Assembly: GCF_020911945.1 (NCBI RefSeq)
Contig: NZ_CP087135.1
Coordinates: forward strand, 2,158,001 to 2,222,000
Direction of reading: 5' to 3'
DNA length: 64,000 nucleotides
Source: Flavobacterium galactosidilyticum
GTDB taxonomy: Bacteria; Bacteroidota; Bacteroidia; Flavobacteriales; Flavobacteriaceae
Below the pieces are notes generated by a model that did not search any database, had not been told where the DNA came from, and saw nothing but the letters and a program-made list of their open reading frames with translations. The stretch's first letter is position 1; every line of letters begins with the position of its first letter. The translations under genes and the position numbers were made by a program. Positions 44,596-52,566 of the stretch are shown piece by piece.

Positions 44596-44659
44596 TATTA
44601 ACTTTAAGTTGTTTGTGATTTGTTCGAACCCTTAACATAGAAACCAAATTTGTTATTAA

Positions 44660-44683
44660 TAACCACCGGTATTTGGTGGTTAT
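44660..44683 (+). terminator. intrinsic terminator after the small HTH-like gene
   Basis: TAACCACC (44660-44667) and GGTGGTTA (44676-44683... stem ends), followed by TTTTTTAT. It closes the last island gene. Confidence 0.75.
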
Positions 44684-44699
44684 TTTTTATTCAATTGAT

Positions 44700-44721
44700 T
44701 GTGGGCTAAATGTGGGCTAAA
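44700..44721 (+). repeat. tandem 11-bp repeats at the island's right end
   Basis: TGTGGGCTAAA twice in tandem, matching the pair at 25261-25282 (TGTGGGCTAGA, TGTGGACTAGA) in the same orientation. They lie 56 bp inside attR and are probable integrase arm-binding sites. Confidence 0.6.
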
Positions 44722-44732
44722 ACTAAAAATAA

Positions 44733-44770
44733 AAAACCCTAACGCCTTTGTTTACAAGGGTTAGGGTTTT
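44733..44770. terminator. hairpin terminator downstream of tRNA-Ser
   Basis: AAAACCCTAACGCC is paired with the complementary AGGGTTAGGGTTTT-like arm around a short loop, with a run of A on the plus side, so it terminates minus-strand transcription 8 bp past the tRNA 3' end. Confidence 0.65.
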
Positions 44771-44776
44771 AATTTC

Positions 44777-44791
44777 GCGGAGAAAGAGGGA
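44777..44791. repeat. island attachment site, right (attR)
   Basis: GCGGAGAAAGAGGGA is the 3' end of the intact tRNA-Ser gene and the direct copy of 25111-25125. Since the tRNA gene is complete here, integration left tRNA-Ser functional. Confidence 0.75.
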
Positions 44792-44862
44792 TTCGAACCC
44801 CCGGACCTGTTACAGTCAACAGTTTTCAAGACTGCCGCATTCGACCGCTCTGCCATTTCTCC
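44778..44862 (-). tRNA. tRNA-Ser (anticodon UGA)
   Basis: An 85-nt class II tRNA on the minus strand: 5' GGAGAAA pairs with 3' TTTCTCC, discriminator G, no encoded CCA. The anticodon loop CTTGAAA puts TGA at 34-36 (plus positions 44826-44828), and the T-arm reads GGGTTCGAATCCC. A long variable arm (TTGACTGTAACAG region) is as expected for serine. It reads UCN codons. It is the integration target of the island on its 3' side. Confidence 0.96.
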
Positions 44863-44894
44863 AGTGAGCGACAATCATTACCTGATTGCGAGTG

Positions 44895-44923
44895 CAAATA
44901 TAAGCACCTTTTTCGATTATCAA
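44895..44923 (-). promoter_or_regulatory. promoter of tRNA-Ser
   Basis: On the minus strand, TTG (44923-44921) is followed after 18 bp by TATATTTG (44902-44895), a full match to the Bacteroidota promoter TTG-N17-23-TAnnTTTG. The tRNA starts about 32 bp downstream. Confidence 0.7.
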
Positions 44924-45029
44924 AAATAATTTGAAGAAAAATTTCAACAGTTTTTCGAACTATTTTTTAATTGTTTCATTTCCTTTGCGTTACCACAAAA
45001 TTATTTTTTACAAATAAAATTAAATAGTG

Positions 45030-46163
45030 CTAATAACGTACGTATTCTGTTATTTCAAGTCCATAACCAATCATTCCTACACGTTTTCCTTGCTCGGTAT
45101 TAGAGACCAATCTAATTTTAGAAATATCAATATCATGTAGAATTTGCGCCCCAATACCAAAATCTTTATTATCGATTTTAATTTTTGGTGCTTTCAATTC
45201 ACCAGCTGCTTGCAATTCTTTCAATTCTGTAATACGATTTAGTAAATTTACCGATTGCATATCTTGGTTAATGAAGATAACAGCGCCTTTTCCTTGCTCA
45301 TTGATTGTTTTAAACATATCGTCAAGTTGCTGATCTGCATTGTTAGTTAAGGTGCCTAAGATGTCATTATTTACCTGCGAAGAATTAATTCTTGTCAAAA
45401 TAGCCTCTCCTAAGTTCCAAGTCCCTTTAGTCAACGCAATATGAATTTGCTTATTTGTCGTTTGTTGATAAGCTCTTAAACGAAAAGTTCCAAAACGAGT
45501 TTGGATATCAAAATCTTCTTTCTTGATAATAAGGCTGTCGTGCTGCATACGATAGGCAACAAGGGCTTCGATAGAAACTAATTTTAAGTCAAACTTTTTA
45601 GCTACTTCTACTAATTGCGGTAGGCGAGCCATAGTTCCATCTTCATTCATGATTTCTACAATAACACCTGCTGATTTAAATCCAGCTAAACGCGCAAAGT
45701 CAATTGCTGCTTCTGTATGCCCAGTTCGTCGTAAAACACCACCCTGTTTAGCAATAAGCGGAAAGATATGTCCTGGCCTTGCTAAATCGTGTGGTTTAGT
45801 ATCTGAATTTACTAATGACAATACCGTTTTAGCTCTATCGGCTGCTGATATTCCAGTAGTTACTCCGTTTCCTCTTAAATCTACTGAAACTGTAAAAGCA
45901 GTTTCCATTGGATCCGTATTATTGGTAACCATAACATGCAAACCTAGTTCTTTGCAACGGCTTTCCGTCAAAGGAGCACAGATTAATCCTCGTCCGTGCG
46001 TAGCCATAAAATTTATCATTTCGGGAGTTACTTTTTCGGCTGCTGCCAAAAAATCACCTTCATTTTCACGATCTTCATCATCAACAACAATTATAATTTT
46101 TCCTTGACGAATATCTTCAATTGCTTCTTCAATTGTGTTGAGGTGTATTTTATTTAAATCCAT
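45030..46163 (-). CDS. ribB: 3,4-dihydroxy-2-butanone-4-phosphate synthase with degenerate GTP cyclohydrolase II domain
   Basis: The N-terminal 200 residues form RibB, which converts ribulose 5-phosphate to the four-carbon precursor of riboflavin: VVDDEDRENEGDFLAAAEKV, ATHGRGLICAPL and RRTGHTEAAIDFARLAG are intact. The C-terminal domain has the RibA fold in outline, but its zinc-binding cysteines are gone: the place of the CxxGDxxGSxxCDC motif reads INSSQVNNDILGTLTNNADQ. So cyclohydrolase activity is not expected, and a separate RibA should exist elsewhere. It lies 8 bp after the LptF/G gene in one minus-strand run. Confidence 0.92.
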   Translation of the reverse strand: MDLNKIHLNTIEEAIEDIRQGKIIIVVDDEDRENEGDFLAAAEKVTPEMINFMATHGRGLICAPLTESRCKELGLHVMVTNNTDPMETAFTVSVDLRGNGVTTGISAADRAKTVLSLVNSDTKPHDLARPGHIFPLIAKQGGVLRRTGHTEAAIDFARLAGFKSAGVIVEIMNEDGTMARLPQLVEVAKKFDLKLVSIEALVAYRMQHDSLIIKKEDFDIQTRFGTFRLRAYQQTTNKQIHIALTKGTWNLGEAILTRINSSQVNNDILGTLTNNADQQLDDMFKTINEQGKGAVIFINQDMQSVNLLNRITELKELQAAGELKAPKIKIDNKDFGIGAQILHDIDISKIRLVSNTEQGKRVGMIGYGLEITEYVRY

Positions 46164-46171
46164 TTAGGGTA

Positions 46172-47605
46172 TTAGTTTTGTGATGGTAATATTTTTTTTA
46201 TTAATTTTTGGAATGGCGCTAAAATGACATCCATATTTACTAAACCAATATCATTTGTAGCTCTATAAGTTAACAAAATGGCTAATGGAGTCAAAATAAA
46301 TGAAGATAACCAAGCTCCCATAAATGGAGTCATTCCGTTTTCTTGAGCTAATCTCTTTCCAAAAGTATTTACAAAGTGAAAAGTTATAAATATTAAAATA
46401 GCAAATACAATAGGCAAACCTAGACCACCTTTTCTAATAATTGCGCCAAGAGGAGCGCCAATGAAAAACATTAGAAAGCAGGCAAATACAATTACAAATT
46501 TGTCGTAAACGGCAAGTAAATGGTTGTTGATGTTTTTTTGCTTGTTAAGAAATTCAGTATTTGACGATTCTATCGAATACATAGTGTTTGACAAGTTACT
46601 GCTAGCTGAGTTTAAAATTCCAGATTTCTCAACATTATTATATAGTGACAAAATATCGTTTGGGAGCGGTTTTTTTTTCGAACTTACCACTAATTTATTT
46701 TTAGTTGGGAAAATCACTTTAGCATTACTGTTATCTGAAAAAGCAATAAGATCCGCTTTCATGTTCGTTTTTAATGAATCTATGGTGTAATTTAGTTCAT
46801 TGACATTAAGCATCGTATTGGTGTTTGCAACTGATTCCTGATTGATGTCGACTTTGTTAAGTTCTGATAAATCAATATTTATAATTTGCTTTTTGAAAGA
46901 GCTTTTCGCGAAAGGCATTTTTTCACGGTCTACGTAGCTCTTAGGGGTTATGTCTTCATAATAATAACCTTCATTGAGCACTAATTGTAAAATGTTAGAT
47001 TTTTCGCTGCTTACTAGTTCTCCATTTTTAGCTTTAATAACGGTTTTGTTTCCATCTCCATTTTGTGATTTTTTATGAATGGTAATTCCGGTAAGTGTAT
47101 TTCCTTCTGGACCACTTTTTTTATTGACTTTGATATTATAAAACCCAACATCATTAAATTGTCCTTCGGCTATAGCCAAAGCAGGCTTGAGTTGTGCAAT
47201 GTTTTTTCTAAAATTGATGAACTTGTATTCTGCAAATGGGATTACATTATTAGCAAAGAAAAAAGCAACTATACTTAATAATAAAATAAATATAGTTAAA
47301 CTTCTCATTGCTCTTTGTAGTGAAATCCCTGAAGACTTCATCGCTGCAAATTCATAGTTTTCAGCTAAATTTCCAAAAGTCATTATGGAAGACAATAATA
47401 TCGAAAGCGGCAATACTAATGGAACAATTCTAGGCATAGAAAAGCCAAGAAATTTAAAAACCATGATCAGGTCTAAATCTTTCCCGGCTAATTCCGATAT
47501 GAATAACCAAACGGTTTGAAGTATAAATATGAAAAATAGGATTACAAATACAGTAGTAAATGTAGTCAGGAAGGTTTTTAATAAGTATTTGTCGAGAATT
47601 TTCAC
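46172..47605 (-). CDS. LptF/LptG-family permease (YjgP/YjgQ)
   Basis: The 477-aa inner-membrane protein has three N-terminal membrane segments (TFTTVFVILFFIFILQTVWL and others) with MPRIVPLVLPLSILLSSIMT, a large beta-jellyroll periplasmic domain of about 200 residues, then three more segments (FACFLMFFIGAPLGAIIRKG, LPIVFAILIFITFHFVNTFG). LptF/G extract lipopolysaccharide from the inner membrane with LptB. Bacteroidota often have two such genes in different places. Neighbouring lolA upstream fits an outer-membrane biogenesis run. Confidence 0.92.
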   Translation of the reverse strand: MKILDKYLLKTFLTTFTTVFVILFFIFILQTVWLFISELAGKDLDLIMVFKFLGFSMPRIVPLVLPLSILLSSIMTFGNLAENYEFAAMKSSGISLQRAMRSLTIFILLLSIVAFFFANNVIPFAEYKFINFRKNIAQLKPALAIAEGQFNDVGFYNIKVNKKSGPEGNTLTGITIHKKSQNGDGNKTVIKAKNGELVSSEKSNILQLVLNEGYYYEDITPKSYVDREKMPFAKSSFKKQIINIDLSELNKVDINQESVANTNTMLNVNELNYTIDSLKTNMKADLIAFSDNSNAKVIFPTKNKLVVSSKKKPLPNDILSLYNNVEKSGILNSASSNLSNTMYSIESSNTEFLNKQKNINNHLLAVYDKFVIVFACFLMFFIGAPLGAIIRKGGLGLPIVFAILIFITFHFVNTFGKRLAQENGMTPFMGAWLSSFILTPLAILLTYRATNDIGLVNMDVILAPFQKLIKKILPSQN

Positions 47606-47613
47606 CTAGTGCA

Positions 47614-48258
47614 TTAATCTAATTTGTTGATGTAGTAATTTGGATATTTACTCGCCGCAAATGTAAATTGATTTTTTGACAAAGGTTGGTTGGTTTTGAA
47701 AGAATTAACCGTTAATGTTGTTTTTGTACCTTTTTTACCTACTTCTATCAAATTGTAAATGTGTTTTGTTTGCACATCGATTCCCAAAAGGACTTCTTTT
47801 CTTTGGTCCTTAGGATTTGTAGAAACCAATTTGATATACTGAATCTTTCTTCCTTTTACATTTTGCAATATATCCATATTATACTTGTATCCAGTATTGA
47901 AAAAAGTAAGCATTTTTGAAGGTGTAATCGCTGAATCGTCTTTTTCATTAACAGTAGAAACAGTTATTTCCTCGTCTTCAGGTACGATAGTATATGTTTT
48001 TTTACCATCAAAAACCTTTGTAACTCCCATGAAATTCAATACATATTGATTTCCTTTCATAGTAACATTTCCTTTACTATCCTGATTAATGTTCTCTTTA
48101 GTGTTATTCAACGAATATTTAAAGTCAATTGTAATGTTGTCGTAACTTCTAACTTTAGCGGTAACTTGGTCTAAGAGGTCTTTTGCTTTTTTGTCTTGTG
48201 CTTGAATTGAAAATCCAAAAAGGAATAAAGTTGTTAATAAGAGGATTCTTTTACCCAT
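47614..48258 (-). CDS. LolA-like outer-membrane lipoprotein carrier protein
   Basis: Periplasmic carrier protein. I start at the ATG at 48258 (MGKRILLLTTLFLFGFSIQA, a good signal peptide with cleavage after QAQ) rather than at an ATG 28 codons upstream that would overlap ftsK. The mature part has the LolA pattern VTAKVRSYDNITIDFKYSL, NVTMKGNQYVLNFMGVTKVF and NPKDQRKEVLLGID. It shuttles lipoproteins from the inner to the outer membrane. It lies between ftsK and the LptF/G gene on the same strand. Confidence 0.88.
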   Translation of the reverse strand: MGKRILLLTTLFLFGFSIQAQDKKAKDLLDQVTAKVRSYDNITIDFKYSLNNTKENINQDSKGNVTMKGNQYVLNFMGVTKVFDGKKTYTIVPEDEEITVSTVNEKDDSAITPSKMLTFFNTGYKYNMDILQNVKGRKIQYIKLVSTNPKDQRKEVLLGIDVQTKHIYNLIEVGKKGTKTTLTVNSFKTNQPLSKNQFTFAASKYPNYYINKLD

Positions 48259-48307
48259 GATTTGTATGTTGTTTTTCTTAGAATCTTGATTTTTTGATTG
48301 CATCATA

Positions 48308-50755
48308 TTATTTATTTTGTTCATTATTGAAAAATTGATCAAGAGAACTCATATCTAGAATATTTACACTTCGTGCTTTACTACCTTCAAAAGGACCAAC
48401 AATTCCAGCAGCTTCCAGTTGATCTATCAATCTACCAGCTCTATTGTATCCTAATTTTAGTTTTCGTTGTAGCAGTGAAGCTGATCCTTGTTGTGCATTT
48501 ACAATAATTTCAGCTGCTTCTCTAAATAAAGTGTCTCTGTCCGATATATCCATATCAAGATTAATGCCACTATCTTCTCCAATGAATTCTGGAAGTAAAT
48601 AAGCAGTTGTATATGCTTTTTGAGAACCAATAAATTCTGTTATTTTTTCAACCTCTGGTGTATCAATGAATGCGCACTGTACACGTACCACATCGTTTCC
48701 ATTAGTGTAAAGCATGTCTCCACGACCAATTAATTGATCCGCCCCTTGTGTGTCAAGAATAGTGCGAGAGTCGATTTTTGAAGTAACTCTAAAAGCTATT
48801 CTAGCAGGGAAGTTGGCTTTTATCAAACCTGTAATTACATTTACCGATGGTCTTTGTGTTGCAATAATTAAGTGAATTCCAATTGCTCGGGCTAGTTGTG
48901 CTAATCGTGCAATAGGAACTTCTACCTCTTTTCCTGCAGTCATAATCAAATCGGCAAACTCATCAACGACTAACACGATATAAGGAAGAAAACGGTGTCC
49001 ATTTTCAGGATTCAATTTTCTAGCCTTAAATTTGTCATTGTATTCTTTGATGTTACGCACCATCGCATCTTTCAATAAGGAATAGCGGTTGTCCATTTCA
49101 ACACAAAGTGAATTTAATGTATTTACTACTTTTGCATTATCAGTGATAATAGCATCATCCATATCTGGAAGTTTCGCTAAATAATGTCTTTCGATTTTAT
49201 TAAAAAGTGTCAATTCTACTTTTTTAGGATCGACCAATACGAATTTAACTTCAGCTGGATGTTTCTTGTATAAAAGCGAAGTTAGGACAGCATTCAAACC
49301 AACAGATTTTCCTTGACCTGTTGCTCCAGCCATTAGTAAGTGAGGCATTTTAGCTAAATCAACTACAAAAGTTTCGTTAGAAATTGTTTTTCCAAGAGCA
49401 ATTGGCAACTCCATTTCTGCTTCTTGAAATTTGGCTGAGCCAATAACACTTTTCATTGAAACCATCGTAGGATTCTTATTGGGAACCTCGATTCCTATCG
49501 TTCCTTTTCCAGGAATAGGAGCGATGATACGAATTCCTAATGCCGACAGTGATAAAGCGATATCATCCTCTAAACTCTTGATTTTTGAAATACGAATTCC
49601 TGCCTCAGGGACAATTTCATATAAAGTAACCGATGGTCCAACTGTTGCTTTTATCTGCGCAATTTCAATTTTGTAATTGCGAAGTGTATCTACAATTCGG
49701 TTTTTATTTTCTTCTAACTCTTCTTGATTGATTGTAATTCCACCAGTCGAATATTCTTTTAATAAATCAATTGTCGGGAATTTATAATTGGATAAATCCA
49801 ATGTTGGATCGAATAATCCAAAGTCAGCAACTAGACGAGAGGCCAGATTTTCTTCGACAATATCTTCTTCAGGTGCTGTTTCTATTACAAAAGAGTCGTC
49901 GACAGTTGACATTACTGTTGGTAATGGCGGCGGAGTGATTTCCATTGCAATTGGTTTTACAACAGGATCTCTATTAATATCTGATGAATTACTTATTGTT
50001 GGTTTCAAAGCCTCTTTGTTGATTTCAAATTGAGAACCATTAGTTTTCAAATGTATGTCATCAAGTTCTTCTTCAACAACCGCAAATTCTTCAAGATTAT
50101 AATCTCCTTTTTTATTGTTTAAAGGATTTGTAATGGAAACAGATTTAATCTCGTTTTTAGTATCATTGAAAAAGGACTGAATGTTTTCCGGAGAAAGTTT
50201 CATTTTGAAAATGATATATATAATTAATCCAAATATCAAAATCAATAATGTCCCTGTTTTTCCTAAATAATCTTGGAAAAATAAATTCAGTTCATATCCA
50301 ATTGTTCCTCCTAATTCTGGTGCAGAAGTGGCAAAAAAACCAAACAATACGGATATAATAATGATTACAAATAAATCCCAAAACCAGATGTTTTTCAATT
50401 TTCGAACACTAATATCCAATACCATATAAATTCCAGAAAGGAAAAATAAACGCACAAATATAAATGCGGCAAGTCCAAAACCGCGGTAAATTAGTAAATC
50501 AGCCAAGTAAGCGCCAAATTTACCCAGCCAGTTTTCAACCACTTCTGAACGGTTGGTTAATTCATGAACAGCACTCTGATCCTGTTTTCCGTATATGAAA
50601 AACGAGATAAAAGCAAATAATAAAGCAATAGAAAATAATACCACTAATGAACCAATAACAAATTTATGTTGTTTCGTTAGTTTAAAGGGAGTTTTTACTA
50701 CGGATTTAGAATCTGTTTTTTTATTTAAAGGGGCTGTTTTTGTTGTCTTTGCCAT
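48308..50755 (-). CDS. ftsK: FtsK/SpoIIIE-type DNA translocase
   Basis: The 815-aa septal DNA pump that helps resolve and segregate chromosome ends during division. It has about five membrane segments in the first 200 residues, a linker of 150 residues, then the motor: Walker A AGATGQGKSVGLNAVL, Walker B YIVLVVDEFADLIM and the RAIGIHLIIATQRPSVNVIT segment. The C-terminal gamma winged helix (SASLLQRKLKLGYNRAGRLI) reads DNA polarity sequences. The following gene (lolA) starts 49 bp after its stop. Confidence 0.96.
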   Translation of the reverse strand: MAKTTKTAPLNKKTDSKSVVKTPFKLTKQHKFVIGSLVVLFSIALLFAFISFFIYGKQDQSAVHELTNRSEVVENWLGKFGAYLADLLIYRGFGLAAFIFVRLFFLSGIYMVLDISVRKLKNIWFWDLFVIIIISVLFGFFATSAPELGGTIGYELNLFFQDYLGKTGTLLILIFGLIIYIIFKMKLSPENIQSFFNDTKNEIKSVSITNPLNNKKGDYNLEEFAVVEEELDDIHLKTNGSQFEINKEALKPTISNSSDINRDPVVKPIAMEITPPPLPTVMSTVDDSFVIETAPEEDIVEENLASRLVADFGLFDPTLDLSNYKFPTIDLLKEYSTGGITINQEELEENKNRIVDTLRNYKIEIAQIKATVGPSVTLYEIVPEAGIRISKIKSLEDDIALSLSALGIRIIAPIPGKGTIGIEVPNKNPTMVSMKSVIGSAKFQEAEMELPIALGKTISNETFVVDLAKMPHLLMAGATGQGKSVGLNAVLTSLLYKKHPAEVKFVLVDPKKVELTLFNKIERHYLAKLPDMDDAIITDNAKVVNTLNSLCVEMDNRYSLLKDAMVRNIKEYNDKFKARKLNPENGHRFLPYIVLVVDEFADLIMTAGKEVEVPIARLAQLARAIGIHLIIATQRPSVNVITGLIKANFPARIAFRVTSKIDSRTILDTQGADQLIGRGDMLYTNGNDVVRVQCAFIDTPEVEKITEFIGSQKAYTTAYLLPEFIGEDSGINLDMDISDRDTLFREAAEIIVNAQQGSASLLQRKLKLGYNRAGRLIDQLEAAGIVGPFEGSKARSVNILDMSSLDQFFNNEQNK

Positions 50756-50773
50756 TCTTGCTTGTAAAAATAC

Positions 50774-51148
50774 CTATAAAAAATATGGTACGTATATTAT
50801 TAAACCAACTGCTATTGCTGTCATTGCTGCAAAAAATACTGCTCCTGCAGCAATGTCTTTTATGAATCCAATTTTTTCGTGATAATTAGGATGTATGAAA
50901 TCAGCTATTTTCTCAACGGCAGTATTTAAACCTTCCACACTCATAACCAAACCAATGGCAAAAGTCTGAAAAATCCATTCTGCTTTAGTAATTCCAATAT
51001 AGAAACCAGCAATAGTCATCAAAATTCCTAACGAAAATTGAACCATTATACTGTGTTCAGTTGTAATTAATTTTTTAGCTCCCTGAACGGCATAAGTCAT
51101 GCTTTTCATTCGTCCGGAAACGAAGGTATTGTCTTTCTGAAATTCCAT
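50774..51148 (-). CDS. diacylglycerol kinase family membrane protein
   Basis: The 124-aa product has the DgkA-type layout with three membrane helices, and the active-site pattern VEGLNTAVEKIADF. It phosphorylates diacylglycerol or undecaprenol in the inner membrane to recycle lipid carriers. Undecaprenol kinase activity is possible, as in many Gram-positive and Bacteroidota relatives. It ends 19 bp before ftsK starts and begins 10 bp after the tpx gene, so the genes may be co-transcribed. Confidence 0.88.
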   Translation of the reverse strand: MEFQKDNTFVSGRMKSMTYAVQGAKKLITTEHSIMVQFSLGILMTIAGFYIGITKAEWIFQTFAIGLVMSVEGLNTAVEKIADFIHPNYHEKIGFIKDIAAGAVFFAAMTAIAVGLIIYVPYFL

Positions 51149-51158
51149 TAAAGAGAGG

Positions 51159-51656
51159 TTATAGTACAGCTAAAGCAGCTTCATAATTAGGTTCATTAGC
51201 AATTTCGCCCACTTGCTCTGTGTGCGTAACTGTTCCGTTTTCGTCAAGAACTATAATCGCTCTAGAGTGTAATCCAGCCAAAGGTCCTTCAGTAATTTCT
51301 AAACCATTAGTTTTACCAAAAGCACCCGTTTGAAAATCAGATAAATTAATTACATTTTCTAATCCTTCAGCGCCACAAAAACGTTTTTGAGCAAAAGGTA
51401 AATCTCTTGAAATGCACAATACTTTTGTATTAGCTAAGTTAGCAGCAGTTTCATTGAATTTTCTAACTGAAGTTGCACAAGTTCCTGTGTCAATACTTGG
51501 GAAAATATTCAAAACTAATTTCTTACCAGCAAAATCACTTAGTGAAACTACTGAAAGATCATTGTTGATTAATTTAAAATCAGCCATTTTAGTACCTACT
51601 GTTGGTAATTCTCCTGAAGTATGAATTGGATTTCCTCCTAATGTAATTGAAGCCAT
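51159..51656 (-). CDS. tpx: thiol peroxidase, atypical 2-Cys peroxiredoxin
   Basis: A 165-aa peroxidase of the Tpx subfamily. Peroxidatic Cys lies in [15 protein letters not shown], resolving Cys in [13 protein letters not shown], and the typical start [20 protein letters not shown] is present. It reduces alkyl hydroperoxides and H2O2 with electrons from thioredoxin, in the cytoplasm or periplasm; no signal peptide is visible. A TACTTTTG box lies 24 bp before the start codon. Confidence 0.95.
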   Translation of the reverse strand: MASITLGGNPIHTSGELPTVGTKMADFKLINNDLSVVSLSDFAGKKLVLNIFPSIDTGTCATSVRKFNETAANLANTKVLCISRDLPFAQKRFCGAEGLENVINLSDFQTGAFGKTNGLEITEGPLAGLHSRAIIVLDENGTVTHTEQVGEIANEPNYEAALAVL

Positions 51657-51679
51657 GATGTTTGTTTTTTTGTGAGGTT

Positions 51680-51687
51680 CAAAAGTA
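51680..51687 (-). promoter_or_regulatory. possible -7 box of tpx
   Basis: On the minus strand TACTTTTG matches TAnnTTTG, at about 24-31 bp from the tpx start. No -33 TTG with good spacing was found. The same octamer precedes the peroxiredoxin gene at 52567-53205. Confidence 0.45.
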
Positions 51688-51795
51688 TGAAAATTATTTA
51701 AGAAAATCTTATGAAATGGGGGTTTAAAGTTTGCGTTTTTAAGTCAAACGATAAACATTATAAACTGCAAACTCTTTTATTTATTGCAAAAAAAA

Positions 51796-51819
51796 AACGC
51801 GCTCGTTTAAGAGTGCGTT
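51796..51819 (-). terminator. intrinsic terminator of the thioredoxin/DUF6952 run
   Basis: A stem AACGCGCTC/GAGTGCGTT with one mismatch and a six-base loop, followed on the minus strand by a run of about ten T (plus-strand A-run at 51788-51797). It lies about 27 bp after the DUF6952-like stop. Confidence 0.8.
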
Positions 51820-51846
51820 CCTATTTATATTGTATTCTGAATTGTT

Positions 51847-52104
51847 TTATTTGTCTATCGAACCTAAAACTCGTTTCATGAAAGTATTTAAAGCTTCTTT
51901 TTTATCGGTTCCAGATTTTACTAATTTATTTACTTCTAATGCGCCGTACATGTTTGAAATTAATTCACCAATTACATCTAATTCTTCATCTTTCAATGAT
52001 GAAATTTCAGTCATTGCTTCCAGAACCTCTATAGTTTCGATGATGTAATCTTCATCATTTTCTTCTATAAATTGTGTCAAATGCTTAATTACAGGTAATT
52101 TCAT
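51847..52104 (-). CDS. small DUF6952-like protein
   Basis: An 85-aa acidic helical protein (MKLPVIKHLTQFIEENDEDY, then IIETIEVLEAMTEISSLKDE and GSIDK at the end). I recall this as a Flavobacteriia family (DUF6952) often next to the thioredoxin/peroxiredoxin genes, which is also the case here. No membrane segment or Cys. Function unknown; a redox accessory role is a guess from the neighbourhood. Confidence 0.78.
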   Translation of the reverse strand: MKLPVIKHLTQFIEENDEDYIIETIEVLEAMTEISSLKDEELDVIGELISNMYGALEVNKLVKSGTDKKEALNTFMKRVLGSIDK

Positions 52105-52162
52105 AGGTCAGTTTTTTTGTTTATTTTAGAGTATTCGTTAGTTGTAAAAACTACCGTATAAC

Positions 52163-52471
52163 TTATATAATTTCTTGTACTAAATCAATAAGTACTTCTT
52201 GCTTATTAGTTTGTGTTTCGTTTACCAGTTTACCATTTACAAAAGTGGCAAAAGTTGGTAAATTACTAACATTAGCTAATTTTCTTGATTCAGGAAAATT
52301 CTCAGCGTCAACTAATGCAAAAGTTATTGCTTCGTTTTCACTCGCTAATTTTTTGAACTTTGGCTTCATAATTCTACAGTTTCCGCACCACGATGCTGAA
52401 AATTGAACAACTACTTTCTCGTTTTTTGAGATTAAATCTTGTAACGTATCTTCGGTTAATTCGATTAACAT
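52163..52471 (-). CDS. thioredoxin-family protein
   Basis: A 102-aa thioredoxin fold with the active site FSASWCGNCRIMKPKFKKLA, i.e. CGNC instead of the usual CGPC, and the cis-proline loop NVSNLPTFATFVNGKL. It probably reduces the neighbouring peroxiredoxins. The central Gly-Asn dipeptide suggests a redox potential different from classical thioredoxin. It lies 58 bp upstream of the DUF6952-like gene on the same strand. Confidence 0.92.
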   Translation of the reverse strand: MLIELTEDTLQDLISKNEKVVVQFSASWCGNCRIMKPKFKKLASENEAITFALVDAENFPESRKLANVSNLPTFATFVNGKLVNETQTNKQEVLIDLVQEII

Positions 52472-52504
52472 ATTTTTATTTTTTAAAATTCAATTTCAAT
52501 TTCA

Positions 52505-52555
52505 AAAATCAATGGCAAAATTCAATAGTTGAAATTGATTTTTGCCATTGAAATT
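52505..52555 (-). terminator. hairpin between peroxiredoxin and thioredoxin genes
   Basis: CAATGGCAAAA (52510-52520) pairs with TTTTGCCATTG (52540-52550) across a 19-nt loop that is itself partly palindromic. It lies directly after the peroxiredoxin stop on the minus strand and likely ends or attenuates that transcript. Confidence 0.6.
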
Positions 52556-52566
52556 GATTTCTTGTT

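Larger units (their letters stand above)
25111..44791. mobile_element. genomic island integrated in the 3' end of tRNA-Ser(UGA)
   Basis: About 19.7 kb bounded by the 15-bp direct repeat GCGGAGAAAGAGGGA (25111-25125 and 44777-44791), which is the acceptor end of the tRNA-Ser gene. A tyrosine integrase gene starts 190 bp inside the left end. Both ends carry a tandem pair of 11-bp repeats. Cargo: small HTH proteins, a defence operon, a TIR-like protein and a DUF5675 operon. No conjugation genes are seen, so transfer would need help from another element. Confidence 0.78.

Noticed and set aside
45649..46107. 152-codon frame opposite ribB
   Set aside because: Long because it mirrors a well-conserved coding sequence; no start context and no family pattern.
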